A stretch of DNA of 64,000 nt, taken from contig NZ_PGVH01000029.1 in the NCBI RefSeq assembly GCF_004168585.1, positions 77,095-141,094 of the forward strand, read 5' to 3'. A model generated the notes under the pieces. The model did not search any database. It saw nothing but the letters and a program-made list of their open reading frames with translations, and was not told the origin of the DNA. This stretch comes from Shewanella sp. OPT22. GTDB taxonomy: Bacteria > Pseudomonadota > Gammaproteobacteria > Enterobacterales > Shewanellaceae. This document shows, piece by piece, positions 8,676 through 18,018 of the stretch. Each line of letters opens with the position of its first letter. The stretch's first letter is position 1. The translations under genes and the position numbers were made by a program.

Positions 8676-9423
8676 AAACCTTCGAAAAACCTATTATTCG
8701 GGCTACCGCAATTTCAAGCGACAAGCAAACGATGCTTTAAAACCGATTTCATTTGAGCTACAGCCTGGTGAAACATTGGCCATTGTAGGTGAAGCTGGTT
8801 CGGGAAAAAGTACGTTAGCAAAAATATTAGTGGGCGCTGAAAGTCGAACAGGTGGCGACATTTTATTTGATGGTACATCATTAGAAAGACGGAACGTGAA
8901 GCAGCGCTGCCGATTAATCCGTATGATTTTTCAAGACCCCAATACCTCATTGAACCCTAGGTTAACTATTGGTGAGCTCTTAGATGAGCCGTTAAAGTTT
9001 AATACGTTACTTTCAGAGAGACAGCGCTATGACCAAGTAATGTCAACGTTGAAGCAAGTCGGTTTACTGCCTGAGCACGCAGACTTTTATCCGCACATGA
9101 TATCTGAGGGCCAAAAACAACGTGTTGCAGTGGCAAGAGCACTAATGCTTAACCCTAAAGTCATTATCGCCGATGAAGCACTCACTGCGCTGGATTTGTC
9201 TGTCAGAGCGCAAATCCTTAATTTACTTATCGGACTACAACAGGACCTCGGGTTATCTTTCATTTTTGTTTCTCATAACCTCAACATCATCAGACATATC
9301 AGTGATAACGTCATCGTCATGAAAGATGGTGAGATTGTAGAGCAAGCCGAAACTCAGGAACTATTTACCAACCCTCAGCACCCATATACTAAGAAGCTAC
9401 TTAGGGATCAAGAACTGGGGTGA
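8653..9423 (+). CDS. sapF: Peptide ABC transporter ATP-binding protein SapF
   Basis: 256 residues from the ATG at 8653. A longer frame open from 8593 adds residues unlike the family and lies inside sapD. Walker A GEAGSGKST (lysine 52 intact), signature SEGQKQR, Walker B VIIADEAL. SapF is the second ATPase of the Sap importer and should pair with SapD. It is the last gene of sapABCDF; a hairpin with a T run follows at 9451. Confidence 0.92.
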   Translation: MTPILEVKNLRKTYYSGYRNFKRQANDALKPISFELQPGETLAIVGEAGSGKSTLAKILVGAESRTGGDILFDGTSLERRNVKQRCRLIRMIFQDPNTSLNPRLTIGELLDEPLKFNTLLSERQRYDQVMSTLKQVGLLPEHADFYPHMISEGQKQRVAVARALMLNPKVIIADEALTALDLSVRAQILNLLIGLQQDLGLSFIFVSHNLNIIRHISDNVIVMKDGEIVEQAETQELFTNPQHPYTKKLLRDQELG

Positions 9424-9450
9424 TTGACTGCTCCAACCACTGAATATAAT

Positions 9451-9483
9451 GGCACTTTTTAACAAAAATCAGTGCCTTTTTTT
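9451..9483 (+). terminator. Rho-independent terminator after sapF
   Basis: GGCACT and AGTGCC arms with additional T/A pairing inside the loop, followed by seven T (9477-9483). It ends the sap operon and separates it from fabV. Confidence 0.8.
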
Positions 9484-9570
9484 GATGAAATCATTATCCT
9501 AGTGGCAATTCTTAGGGGTGATTTTTCACTTTAGCCCCCTCGGCTCAACAAATAAAATAGAAGAACGACT

Positions 9571-10773
9571 ATGATTATTAAACCAAAAACTCGTGGTTTC
9601 ATTTGTACGACCACTCACCCTAAAGGCTGTGAAGCTAACGTTCTTGAACAAATCAATATCACTAAAGCTAATGGCAAGTTAAGCAACGGACCTAAAAAAG
9701 TTTTAGTTATCGGTTCTTCAAGCGGTTACGGTTTAGCATCTCGTATTACAGCAGCATTTGGTAACGATGCAGCAACAGTTGGCGTATTCTTCGAAAAACC
9801 AGGGACTGAGAAAAAACCTGGTACTGCTGGATTCTATAATTCAGCTGCATTTGATAAATTTGCAAAAGCAGAAAACTTATACTCTAAAAGCATTAACTGT
9901 GATGCTTTTAGCCACGAAGCAAAACAGAAAGCCATTGAGCTGATCAAAGAAGACCTTGGTCAAGTTGATATGGTGGTATATTCACTCGCTTCTCCAGTTC
10001 GTAAAATGCCTGACTCAGGTGAAGTTATACGTTCTTCACTCAAGCCTATCGGTGAGGATTACCATTCAACAGCCGTTGATACCAATAAAGACTTGATTAT
10101 CGAAGCCACCGTTGAACCAGCAACAGAACAAGAAATCCAAGATACTGTCACTGTAATGGGCGGCCAAGATTGGGAACTTTGGGTTAATGCACTTTCAGAA
10201 GCAGGCGTATTAACTGATAACTGTAAAACGGTTGCCTATAGCTACATCGGTACTGAGCTCACATGGCCAATCTACTGGCATGGTGCACTCGGTAAAGCAA
10301 AAATGGACTTAGATCGTGCTGCACATGCTCTTAATGAAAAGTTAGGTGTGAAAGGCGGAAGTGCAAACGTTGCTGTACTTAAAAGCGTAGTTACTCAAGC
10401 AAGTTCTGCTATTCCAGTGATGCCTCTTTATATTGCCATGGTATTCAAGAAGATGCGTGCTGAAGGCACTCATGAAGGCTGTATCGAACAAATTAACCGC
10501 ATGTTTAGCGATCGTTTATACCGTTTAGACAATGCAGCAGCAGAGACGGATGAACAAAACCGTTTGCGTCTTGATGATTGGGAACTTCGTGACGAAATTC
10601 AACAACATTGTCGTGACCTTTGGCCACAAATCACTACTGAGAATTTAGCTGATTTAACGGATTACCGTGAATATAAAGAAGAGTTCTTAAAACTGTTTGG
10701 ATTCGGCATCGAAGGTATTGATTACGAAGAAGACGTGAACCCACAAGTTGAATTTGATTTAGTTGAGCTTTAA
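9571..10773 (+). CDS. fabV: Trans-2-enoyl-ACP/CoA reductase FabV
   Basis: 400 residues, the normal FabV length. The nucleotide-binding loop GSSSGYG is at residues 48-54. The catalytic Y-x8-K pair falls at Tyr235 and Lys244, as in characterised FabV proteins. It performs the last, NADH-dependent reduction of each fatty acid elongation cycle, and FabV enzymes are generally insensitive to triclosan. A single-gene unit: terminators lie on both sides (9451 and 10801). Confidence 0.97.
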   Translation: MIIKPKTRGFICTTTHPKGCEANVLEQINITKANGKLSNGPKKVLVIGSSSGYGLASRITAAFGNDAATVGVFFEKPGTEKKPGTAGFYNSAAFDKFAKAENLYSKSINCDAFSHEAKQKAIELIKEDLGQVDMVVYSLASPVRKMPDSGEVIRSSLKPIGEDYHSTAVDTNKDLIIEATVEPATEQEIQDTVTVMGGQDWELWVNALSEAGVLTDNCKTVAYSYIGTELTWPIYWHGALGKAKMDLDRAAHALNEKLGVKGGSANVAVLKSVVTQASSAIPVMPLYIAMVFKKMRAEGTHEGCIEQINRMFSDRLYRLDNAAAETDEQNRLRLDDWELRDEIQQHCRDLWPQITTENLADLTDYREYKEEFLKLFGFGIEGIDYEEDVNPQVEFDLVEL

Positions 10774-10800
10774 TATTTAAAGTTAACTGATTTAAGAAAA

Positions 10801-10831
10801 TGCCGCCCAACTTTGTTGAGGCGGCATTTTT
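10801..10831 (+). terminator. Rho-independent terminator after fabV
   Basis: TGCCGCCCAAC pairs with GTTGAGGCGGCA (one bulge), followed by TTTTT; preceding A residues could extend the stem. Confidence 0.9.
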
Positions 10832-10971
10832 GTTTGCTGTAGTTTTGGACATCGTTGAATTTCGACTCTATTTCATTAGAGTTAAGTAAAGGCAAGTTTT
10901 TCACTCTTTACTTTGTTTAGACTACGAATTCTATTTGCGCTTGTATCACATAAAAATTCAAACCTACTTTC

Positions 10972-11208
10972 AACCTAGAAAAAGCAGTTGGTGACGCTCT
11001 TAAACGCAGATGAAATTGCCGATAGCAAGGCTTGAATGACAGTCAGTAGTGTTCTACTTACTGTTATTCATAACGCAGTTAGCGGTGATTTTAGCCAGTT
11101 TACGAGAGCCAAGCATTCACCCTATCGGTGAATAAAGTCATCTGCTTTTTCCATGAAACATTATGCAGTTATTACATTTCTATGCATCCACCTGCTTTTT
11201 TTTAGGTT
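10972..11208. repeat. Candidate nested inverted-repeat element in a 930-bp non-coding stretch
   Basis: The region between fabV and the next gene (10774-11705) has no convincing gene. Within it, imperfect outer arms AACCTAGAAAAAGCAG (from 10972) and the reverse complement of CTGCTTTTTTTTAGGTT (to 11208) enclose a central hairpin at 11033-11070. The hairpin has 17-nt arms (15 of 17 pairing) around a TGTT loop. The structure is like a small non-autonomous mobile or palindromic repeat. No transposase or target duplication is visible, and the remaining 500 bp to 11705 shows nothing I can name. Confidence 0.35.
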
Positions 11209-11705
11209 CAAGTAACCACTTTTCATTTAAATCGTCAAAAAAATTGATATCAAAGGTATCAGTTTAATCAAAGCTCTTAGCTCTAAACTTTAATGACATT
11301 TTGAAAGCCTTACTATTAATATAGTCGTTATTAGTGGCTTATCAGGTATCGATTTACCCATGGTCATAAGATTTAATTACAGTGATTTTGAGTCTATTTA
11401 TCAAAGATTAAGAGAATAGTATGCCTTCTTTAAATGCCTTATTTGAATACTCTAAACTATCGAAATAACTCAGTTTTAAGCCACCATCTTGACCGCTTCT
11501 TACAGCTTAAAGTAGGTGAAATAGAGCATCGACTAAGTTATTGAGTTGATTAGTTTGATGAACTGCTCATCATTATCCCAGTAAGTTTAATCGATTTTTA
11601 AAGTATGCTCTCGCCCTGTGTTAAACATTAGTATAACTGAACGTTAAATATAGTTAACGAAATTCACTTAAAATCAAATATAATCAATAACTTGAACAAA
11701 TTGAA

Positions 11706-14700
11706 ATGTTGAACTCATATTCTTTACGAATCTTTCGTTTTATAGTGAATAGATCAGTAATATCAATTTCGATTATGGCAACTGAATTAAACCCAATTTA
11801 TTCTTGGGCTAATAGGCAAGTTAACAATGCTGAATCAGCTTCGGCAGAGAGCGGATCTAAATTTTTTTCTGGTAAAGGAAAAGATTACCTCATATCGAAG
11901 TCCAAAAAAAATTTAAAATTAGCTTCTTTACATCAAACTCCTCCTGAACAAACTTTTTCAGAGGAATCTTTTGAAGATTGGTGTATTTTCACTGTAACCA
12001 CAGCGAAGGATACCACTTCAGCTAAAACGATAACGACTACGACCGCAGATATAACTAAAGCAGCTGATACGGCAGCCGCATCAGCTGAACCACATAATTC
12101 TCTGGAATCAGAGGTTTCACATTATTCCATCGAAGCCTCTAACTGCAACTCTGTAATAGCTAAAGACGCATTGAATAGCTACGACAGTGACACTGAAAGT
12201 ATAAGGGAAGGAAAAACTCAGAAGAGAAAAGGCGCTTCTTCACATGCTGCATTTCTAGAACAGGCAAAAGAAGAGTTTGAATTAACCGCTGAAGATGTTC
12301 AAAAGGCTTATTTAAGGGCTGGATTAAATTCAGAAAAATCAGATGAATTAAAAACGGTAAAGTTTAAATTACTTGTTATAAAAGAGTTGAAATTACCTAA
12401 AGAAATATTATTAATAGAGCTTAAACGAATCGCTAAGCAACATATTCCTACGCTTTCTGAAATCGATGTGAAAGCAGCAAACGATGAAACAAACCAGAAA
12501 CTGCTAAGAAAAATAACATTAAAACTCCATCCAGATATGTATCGTGAGTCAGCAGAAGCTGCAACTGTCGCAGATTTTTGCTTTAAAGAATTTATCAGCT
12601 TATTTGAATATGCAACGTCTAAAAACGAAAATGATAGCTCAATTACCCTTGATCCAAATGGTATATACCTACATCAGCAAGTGCCTTATCAGGATATCCT
12701 GGAGATTTACCAAGGGGCGTTTAAGCCTCAAAAACTCAGTGATATTAAAGACAATTACTCTTCCGCCAGTCGCCCTTCAACTGCGACTTTATACCGTGGT
12801 GATGCTCAGTTTAGAGAGTGGAGTGTGGATTTTGAGACATTTTACGAAAATATAAAAACAAGCCATGAGACACAATGGCTCATCCGCAGTGGGATTATGT
12901 CGCCAGAAGATTTAAGTACTTTTTCAGAAAGTCAGTGGCAATGTTTCTATGTGGCTTTGAAACAAAGCGATGCTGTGTTTAGTCAAAGAGCACATCCGAA
13001 ATTCTGGTCAAGCACACACGAGAGTATTTTTTTATCTCCTGATGAGAATTTTCATTGTTTTGAGCAATTTTTTATACATTGGCTCGTAGGTTGCAACAAA
13101 CCAGAGTTGTTAGACAATTTATTGAATAATAGCGATAAGATCCCTAAAGAGTACAAACTGCAAAGAAGAAAGCACCAACCTTGGGATAGAGCTCAGTATC
13201 ATCTTCCTCGAGATAACCAGCCTCTAATAAATTGCTCATCATATTGTGTTGATCAAATGAACGCTAATGTAGATATATCTTGGCGATACAGATCGTTGGA
13301 TAATCATGATAAACAAGTTACGCCTTTAATGAGAGCTTGTTCGTTAAATAACATTAGATGTGCGCAAATTCTTCTAAAACATAAAGCGCCAGTAAAGTAC
13401 ATTGTTGATACGAATAGAGGAAACTCTAGGGTTAGTTATACCGCTTTGCATCTGGTTCAAAGTCCAGAAATGCTCTTAAGTTTTATTGAAGCGGGGGTAG
13501 ACTTAAATGCCCCAAATTCTGAAGGGCGATCATTCTTACACTTTATTGCGGCAGGGAAAGAACCTGTACTCTATAAAGACACTTACTTCGATAGAATGGC
13601 GAATTTTACTTTTAACTATGAATCCTTAGTTTCAAAACTTCACTCAGCAGGAGCCGATCTCGCTCTGCAAGATAAACATGGTAACACGCCATTTCATTTA
13701 GCTTGTGCAAATGGAAACATTGCTTTTGTTATTGACACATTATTAACAATGTCAAAATCAACGATGCGAAAACAACTTTTGGATCAAGAGTATGAGCCTC
13801 AAAAACCATCAATGCCTGAATCTCAAGCCATGGTTTCCGCTAAAAGCCAAAACGAAGAAAGCGTATCGATCACTCGCTTATGCCGCAGCCAACACAGATG
13901 GTTGTTAGAGAGGCGCAACCACAATGGGGAACAACCCATTCATCTTGCAGTTAAGAATCAAAAACTAGAGTTAATTCAGGTATTGGCGGCCGCCGGATGT
14001 AATTTTAATGCTCGAGATAAATACGGTAACCTTCCAGTTCAATCCGCAATGTACGAGGTTTTGGCCGGAGACGTTTTTGCTCATAAAGAGAGAGACAAGC
14101 AACAGAATATTACACTATGGCTAATGAGGCATATTATTAGTGGTGACTCACAAAAATTCGAAGAAATGATGGAAGAACTGTTAATTGACCCCTTAAAAGT
14201 AAAAGGTATTTTTTCTGAACATGAAATTTCACTACAACAAATCAAAGACCGTTTTCGTCTTTTCTGTAAAAAAGCCCGTAATGAAAGAGAGTATGCTCAG
14301 GTTCCCAAAAATTGCGAACTGAAGATTAAACTTACTGAGTCTGATGAACAAAGGATCGAAGCATTCGTTGATATTAACGAGAAGTGTAGAAAGTTGGTTG
14401 AATCTACTGAAACAGAGTATGAAAGAAAAAGATTGGACAAGATGCTAGATGTTTATCCTGCGGGGCTTTCGGCATTTGATGAACAAAGTCAGACTGAAGA
14501 CGAGCTTGGGCAACCAAAGAAAGCAAGGCCTATGGTAACTCATTCAGATGAGCATCCTGTCAATCAAGCTAAGAAAGGGATGGTATGGAAAGCTCTTTCT
14601 TCTGACTCAGTGTTTGATCAGAATTTATCGCAATTGGCTAAGCTACCAAAGAAAGAAGTCAGGCACTGGATATACAGATTCAATTGCCGTATTGCGCATA

Positions 14701-14798
14701 GGCCTCCTCAACATATGTTAACCGCTAGTGGGGATCCATCACTGTTAGCGATTCGAAGTTCAGGAAAACAACCACTTGCTATTGAGGAAAAGAAATAA
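11706..14798 (+). CDS. Large ankyrin-repeat protein with possible J-like segment
   Basis: 1030 residues from the first ATG. The ATG at 11775 (MATELNPIYSW) is an alternative; neither has a good Shine-Dalgarno. No signal peptide. The N-terminal 150 residues are low complexity (Thr/Ala/Ser-rich). Around 255-300 a helix-HPD-helix pattern (LRKITLKLHPDMYRESAE, His275-Pro-Asp277) resembles the core of a J domain. At least four ankyrin-type repeats follow at about 530-790 (TPLMRACSLNN, TALHLVQ, NTPFHLACANGN, QPIHLAVKNQ), and the C-terminus is basic and coiled. The function is unknown. The make-up fits a cytoplasmic or translocated scaffold or effector. It stands alone between two intergenic repeat regions, suggesting acquisition. 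Confidence 0.8.
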   Translation: MLNSYSLRIFRFIVNRSVISISIMATELNPIYSWANRQVNNAESASAESGSKFFSGKGKDYLISKSKKNLKLASLHQTPPEQTFSEESFEDWCIFTVTTAKDTTSAKTITTTTADITKAADTAAASAEPHNSLESEVSHYSIEASNCNSVIAKDALNSYDSDTESIREGKTQKRKGASSHAAFLEQAKEEFELTAEDVQKAYLRAGLNSEKSDELKTVKFKLLVIKELKLPKEILLIELKRIAKQHIPTLSEIDVKAANDETNQKLLRKITLKLHPDMYRESAEAATVADFCFKEFISLFEYATSKNENDSSITLDPNGIYLHQQVPYQDILEIYQGAFKPQKLSDIKDNYSSASRPSTATLYRGDAQFREWSVDFETFYENIKTSHETQWLIRSGIMSPEDLSTFSESQWQCFYVALKQSDAVFSQRAHPKFWSSTHESIFLSPDENFHCFEQFFIHWLVGCNKPELLDNLLNNSDKIPKEYKLQRRKHQPWDRAQYHLPRDNQPLINCSSYCVDQMNANVDISWRYRSLDNHDKQVTPLMRACSLNNIRCAQILLKHKAPVKYIVDTNRGNSRVSYTALHLVQSPEMLLSFIEAGVDLNAPNSEGRSFLHFIAAGKEPVLYKDTYFDRMANFTFNYESLVSKLHSAGADLALQDKHGNTPFHLACANGNIAFVIDTLLTMSKSTMRKQLLDQEYEPQKPSMPESQAMVSAKSQNEESVSITRLCRSQHRWLLERRNHNGEQPIHLAVKNQKLELIQVLAAAGCNFNARDKYGNLPVQSAMYEVLAGDVFAHKERDKQQNITLWLMRHIISGDSQKFEEMMEELLIDPLKVKGIFSEHEISLQQIKDRFRLFCKKARNEREYAQVPKNCELKIKLTESDEQRIEAFVDINEKCRKLVESTETEYERKRLDKMLDVYPAGLSAFDEQSQTEDELGQPKKARPMVTHSDEHPVNQAKKGMVWKALSSDSVFDQNLSQLAKLPKKEVRHWIYRFNCRIAHRPPQHMLTASGDPSLLAIRSSGKQPLAIEEKK

Positions 14799-14831
14799 CT
14801 TTTTATAGTAAAAGGGGTTGTGCATCAAAAA

Positions 14832-14862
14832 GTCACAGGATACCCGCCTTCGCAAGTGTGAC
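14832..14862. repeat. Dispersed palindromic repeat copy A (GTCAC...TACCCGC type)
   Basis: GTCACAGGATACCCGCCTTC followed by GCAAGTGTGAC: an imperfect palindrome closely similar to the copy at 59338-59368. It lies in the 212-bp gap after the ankyrin gene. The pattern resembles the small intergenic repeats widespread in gammaproteobacteria. Confidence 0.6.
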
Positions 14863-14981
14863 GGTAACTGTGTAAACTTAAGGTTTATAGGCATGTGAAG
14901 GTTTGGGCAAAAGTTAGCCAGAAAAGTTAAATACTGATTAAGGGCAAATTCCTTCTTGAAGAAAATCAGTCCTAATTTATT

Positions 14982-15003
14982 GCTCGGCTACAAACAGCCG
15001 AGC
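14982..15003 (-). terminator. Hairpin downstream of the rhombotarget lipoprotein gene
   Basis: Perfect 8-bp arms GCTCGGCT/AGCCGAGC around a 6-nt loop, just past the stop at 15011. On the minus strand it is followed by AATAAATT, so the T run is poor. Confidence 0.55.
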
Positions 15004-15010
15004 TAATCCT

Positions 15011-15826
15011 CTAGGCTAATGACTTGAATCTTCTAAATCCAATAAAACATAACACCAACAAAGCACCACCTAGTGCTCCACCGCTGTACCCATCACGTTT
15101 TTTAACTTTGGCAACTTTCTCTTCTTTAACCCGTGTTTTAAATCGTGACAGTTCATTATCTAGATTCGGGATCATATTGGTCACAGCAGCTTCAAAGCCT
15201 GCTAATGATTCATCGTGCATTTTTTTCTTCGAACCGACTGCGGTCGAAATTGATTCTGATTTATGAATCCCCGGAGCTCTGAATAGCATTTTGCGACTTT
15301 TTATATCAAAAACGGCGGTATCAACAAAGGTTTGAACCGTATTCGAATTTCCTGGGATCACGTACAAACCGACAATTGACCAATACAGCAAAGATGCAGG
15401 GTTATCATAAGACTGCCTAAGTTGATCATAAGAAACCAGCGCCATTACATCAACATCATACAATCGGCTCACTTGTTCTAATGTATTAAAACCACCAACC
15501 GCATCTAAATAGACGCTAGGAATAACCTCCACTTTATCAATGTATTCATACTGCTCAAATGAGGCTTTAACTTTGTTGAGTAATGTCACTTGCTCTTGGT
15601 TATTAATATGGTCTCGCTTACTAGGAACAAAAGCAATGCCTACTTTGATCGGCAAAGTTAATACAGGGATTGATGGGATTTCTTTAGGCGGCACCTCAGC
15701 CGTTGGATACAAGAAACTTATCAAACTACTAGAAACAGTATTTTTTGAACGGCTGTTGTGGATCAAGTCTGCACATCCCGCCAGCATAAATGCAAAACTA
15801 AATAACAATATTCCCTTTTTCATCAT
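15011..15826 (-). CDS. Rhombotarget-type lipoprotein with GlyGly-CTERM tail
   Basis: 271 residues. The signal peptide ends in the lipobox LAGC (Cys18). A globular region (about 55-215) has the alternating strands of the rhombotarget lipoprotein family. The C-terminus (about 247-271) is a Gly-Gly motif, a hydrophobic helix and a basic end (SGGALGGALL, then GFRRFK), the GlyGly-CTERM signal cleaved by rhombosortase. So the protein probably carries both a lipid anchor and a C-terminal sorting signal. It lies 21 bp after uvrB on the same strand, likely cotranscribed. No rhombosortase gene is in the window. Confidence 0.75.
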   Translation of the reverse strand: MMKKGILLFSFAFMLAGCADLIHNSRSKNTVSSSLISFLYPTAEVPPKEIPSIPVLTLPIKVGIAFVPSKRDHINNQEQVTLLNKVKASFEQYEYIDKVEVIPSVYLDAVGGFNTLEQVSRLYDVDVMALVSYDQLRQSYDNPASLLYWSIVGLYVIPGNSNTVQTFVDTAVFDIKSRKMLFRAPGIHKSESISTAVGSKKKMHDESLAGFEAAVTNMIPNLDNELSRFKTRVKEEKVAKVKKRDGYSGGALGGALLVLCFIGFRRFKSLA

Positions 15827-15847
15827 TGTTCTCCCTTATCTATAAAT

Positions 15848-17863
15848 CTAACTCGCCGTAACCATCTGCTCTCTCATTCGCTTAACTTTATCTCTCAAGT
15901 CTGCCGCTTTTTCAAACTCTAGATTTTTAGCATACTCAAGCATTTGCTTTTCTATTTCATCGATTTCTCGGCCCAGCTTGGCAATATCACGAACTTGGTA
16001 GCTCGCTGCAGGTTCGGCCACCTTACGAGTGGATATTGAATTTTGTTCTTCAACATCACCACCTACGTCCATTACATCAGTAATCCGCTTAACAACGCCT
16101 TTTGGTGTAATGCCGTTTTCAATATTAAAGGCGTGTTGTTTAGCTCTGCGACGCTCAGTCTCGTCCATTGCTTTTTTCATCGATTTCGTGATTTTATCCG
16201 CATACAAAATCACTTTACCGTTAATGTTTCGAGCAGCACGGCCAATGGTCTGGATGAGTGAACGTTCAGAACGTAAGAAGCCCTCTTTGTCAGCATCTAA
16301 AATACACACTAATGATACTTCTGGCATATCTAGGCCTTCTCGGAGTAAGTTAATGCCAACCAAAACATCAAACTTCCCCAAGCGAAGGTCTCGAATAATC
16401 TCTACACGTTCTACCGTATCGATATCAGAGTGCAAATAACGAACTTTCACCCCATGTTCATCGAGGTATTCACTTAAATCTTCAGACATTCTTTTGGTTA
16501 ACGTCGTTACCAGTACACGTTCGTTAACTGCAACTCGTTTACCAATTTCAGAGAGCAAATCATCAACTTGAATCCCTACTGGGCGCACTTCAATTTCTGG
16601 ATCAAGCAAACCGGTAGGCCGCACAACTTGCTCAGCAATTTCATCCCCACTTTTTTCAAACTCATAATCACTTGGTGTAGCAGAAACATAGATTGTTTGT
16701 GGCATCAAGTTTTCGAATTCTTCAAACTTTAACGGACGATTGTCTAAAGCTGATGGTAAGCGAAACCCATACTCAACTAAAGTTGTTTTACGTGAACGGT
16801 CACCCTTATACATTGCACCAATTTGCGGCACAGTGACATGTGACTCATCAATGATCAATAAGCCGTCATCAGGTAGATAATCTAACAATGTTGGAGGGCC
16901 ATCACCCTCTGCACGGCCGGATAAATAACGTGAGTAGTTTTCGATACCTGAACAATAACCAAGCTCAGTCATCATCTCTAAATCGTATTGAGTGCGCTCC
17001 GTGATCCGCTGAGCCTCGATCAACTTGTTGTTATCAAGCAATCGCTCTTTATATTCTTTTAATTCTTCTTTAATGTAATCCGTCGCTTTAAGAATCGTAT
17101 CTCTTGGAGTAACGTAGTGCGTTTTAGGGTAAATCGTGGTTCGAGCTAATATTCTTGTTTGTTTGCCTGTGAGAGGGTCAAATTCACTGACCCGATCAAT
17201 CTCATCATCAAACAGTTCAACACGAACAGCATCTCTATCAGAATCAGCAGGAAAGATATCAATCACCTCCCCCCTAACTCTAAAGGTGCCTCTAGATAGC
17301 TCAATATCATTCCGCTTGTATTGCAGTTCACTTAAACGTTTTAAAATATCACGCTGCCCCATCGTATCGCCTTGACGCAAATGGAGTAACATTTTCATAT
17401 ATAAATCAGGATCACCTAAACCATAAATTGCAGACACTGAGGCCACTAATACGACGTCTTTTCTTTCTAGTAAGGCTTTTGTGGCAGATAGGCGCATTTG
17501 TTCAATATGTGCGTTTACTGAGGCATCTTTTTCAATAAAAGTGTTTGAAGCAGGCACATAAGCTTCTGGCTGATAATAGTCATAATAAGACACAAAATAC
17601 TCAACTGCATTATGAGGAAAGAATTCTTTCATCTCTCCATATAACTGAGCTGCCAATGTTTTATTCGGTGCCATGATGATGGTAGGTCGGCCTAACTCAG
17701 CAATGACATTGGCGACAGTAAAGGTTTTCCCTGAACCAGTAACGCCTAGCAAAGTCTGGCATGCGATGCCTGAGTCAAGTCCCTCTGTTAGCTGTTTTAT
17801 CGCTGTGGGCTGGTCACCTGCTGGCTTAAATTTTGACTCTAATTGAAAAATTGAATCTGTCAC
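15848..17863 (-). CDS. uvrB: Excinuclease ABC subunit B
   Basis: 671 residues, the usual UvrB length. Walker A GVTGSGKT (40-47), the damage-sensing beta-hairpin region around [12 protein letters not shown], Walker B DESH, helicase motif [11 protein letters not shown], and a C-terminal UVR domain (ending [12 protein letters not shown]) that binds UvrC. UvrB loads onto lesions with UvrA and verifies damage in nucleotide excision repair. I saw no clear LexA box in the 155 bp upstream. It is divergent from the DUF6268 gene and followed by a lipoprotein gene. Confidence 0.98.
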   Translation of the reverse strand: MTDSIFQLESKFKPAGDQPTAIKQLTEGLDSGIACQTLLGVTGSGKTFTVANVIAELGRPTIIMAPNKTLAAQLYGEMKEFFPHNAVEYFVSYYDYYQPEAYVPASNTFIEKDASVNAHIEQMRLSATKALLERKDVVLVASVSAIYGLGDPDLYMKMLLHLRQGDTMGQRDILKRLSELQYKRNDIELSRGTFRVRGEVIDIFPADSDRDAVRVELFDDEIDRVSEFDPLTGKQTRILARTTIYPKTHYVTPRDTILKATDYIKEELKEYKERLLDNNKLIEAQRITERTQYDLEMMTELGYCSGIENYSRYLSGRAEGDGPPTLLDYLPDDGLLIIDESHVTVPQIGAMYKGDRSRKTTLVEYGFRLPSALDNRPLKFEEFENLMPQTIYVSATPSDYEFEKSGDEIAEQVVRPTGLLDPEIEVRPVGIQVDDLLSEIGKRVAVNERVLVTTLTKRMSEDLSEYLDEHGVKVRYLHSDIDTVERVEIIRDLRLGKFDVLVGINLLREGLDMPEVSLVCILDADKEGFLRSERSLIQTIGRAARNINGKVILYADKITKSMKKAMDETERRRAKQHAFNIENGITPKGVVKRITDVMDVGGDVEEQNSISTRKVAEPAASYQVRDIAKLGREIDEIEKQMLEYAKNLEFEKAADLRDKVKRMREQMVTAS

Positions 17864-17987
17864 AAAAAACTCCCTTGAATTCAGCGATTCATTCTAATCA
17901 ATGAATCCGTCTGTAACAATTATTTGTGATCTTAAATAGAATTTTCCTATACTAATCACGATTCTTTGTCATATTTTTATTAGAATC

Positions 17988-18006
17988 ATTAGAGATAATC
18001 ATTACT
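17988..18006. promoter_or_regulatory. Possible Fur-like site before the DUF6268 gene
   Basis: ATTAGAGATAATCATTACT contains the core GATAATCATT and matches 13 of 19 positions of the Fur consensus. It ends 13 bp before the ATG, where a repressor could block the start region. By eye only. Confidence 0.35.
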
Positions 18007-18018
18007 TTAGGTAACCCG

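Noticed and set aside
10972-11208. Intact insertion sequence in the 10.8-11.7 kb gap
   Set aside because: No transposase frame on either strand and no target duplication seen; kept only as a candidate repeat element.
14951-14970. Short palindrome CCTTCTTGAAGAA
   Set aside because: Too short and weak; the clear hairpin for this region is at 14982-15003.
17864-18018. LexA (SOS) box upstream of uvrB
   Set aside because: No sequence close to CTG-N10-CAG with the usual AT core was found in this gap.
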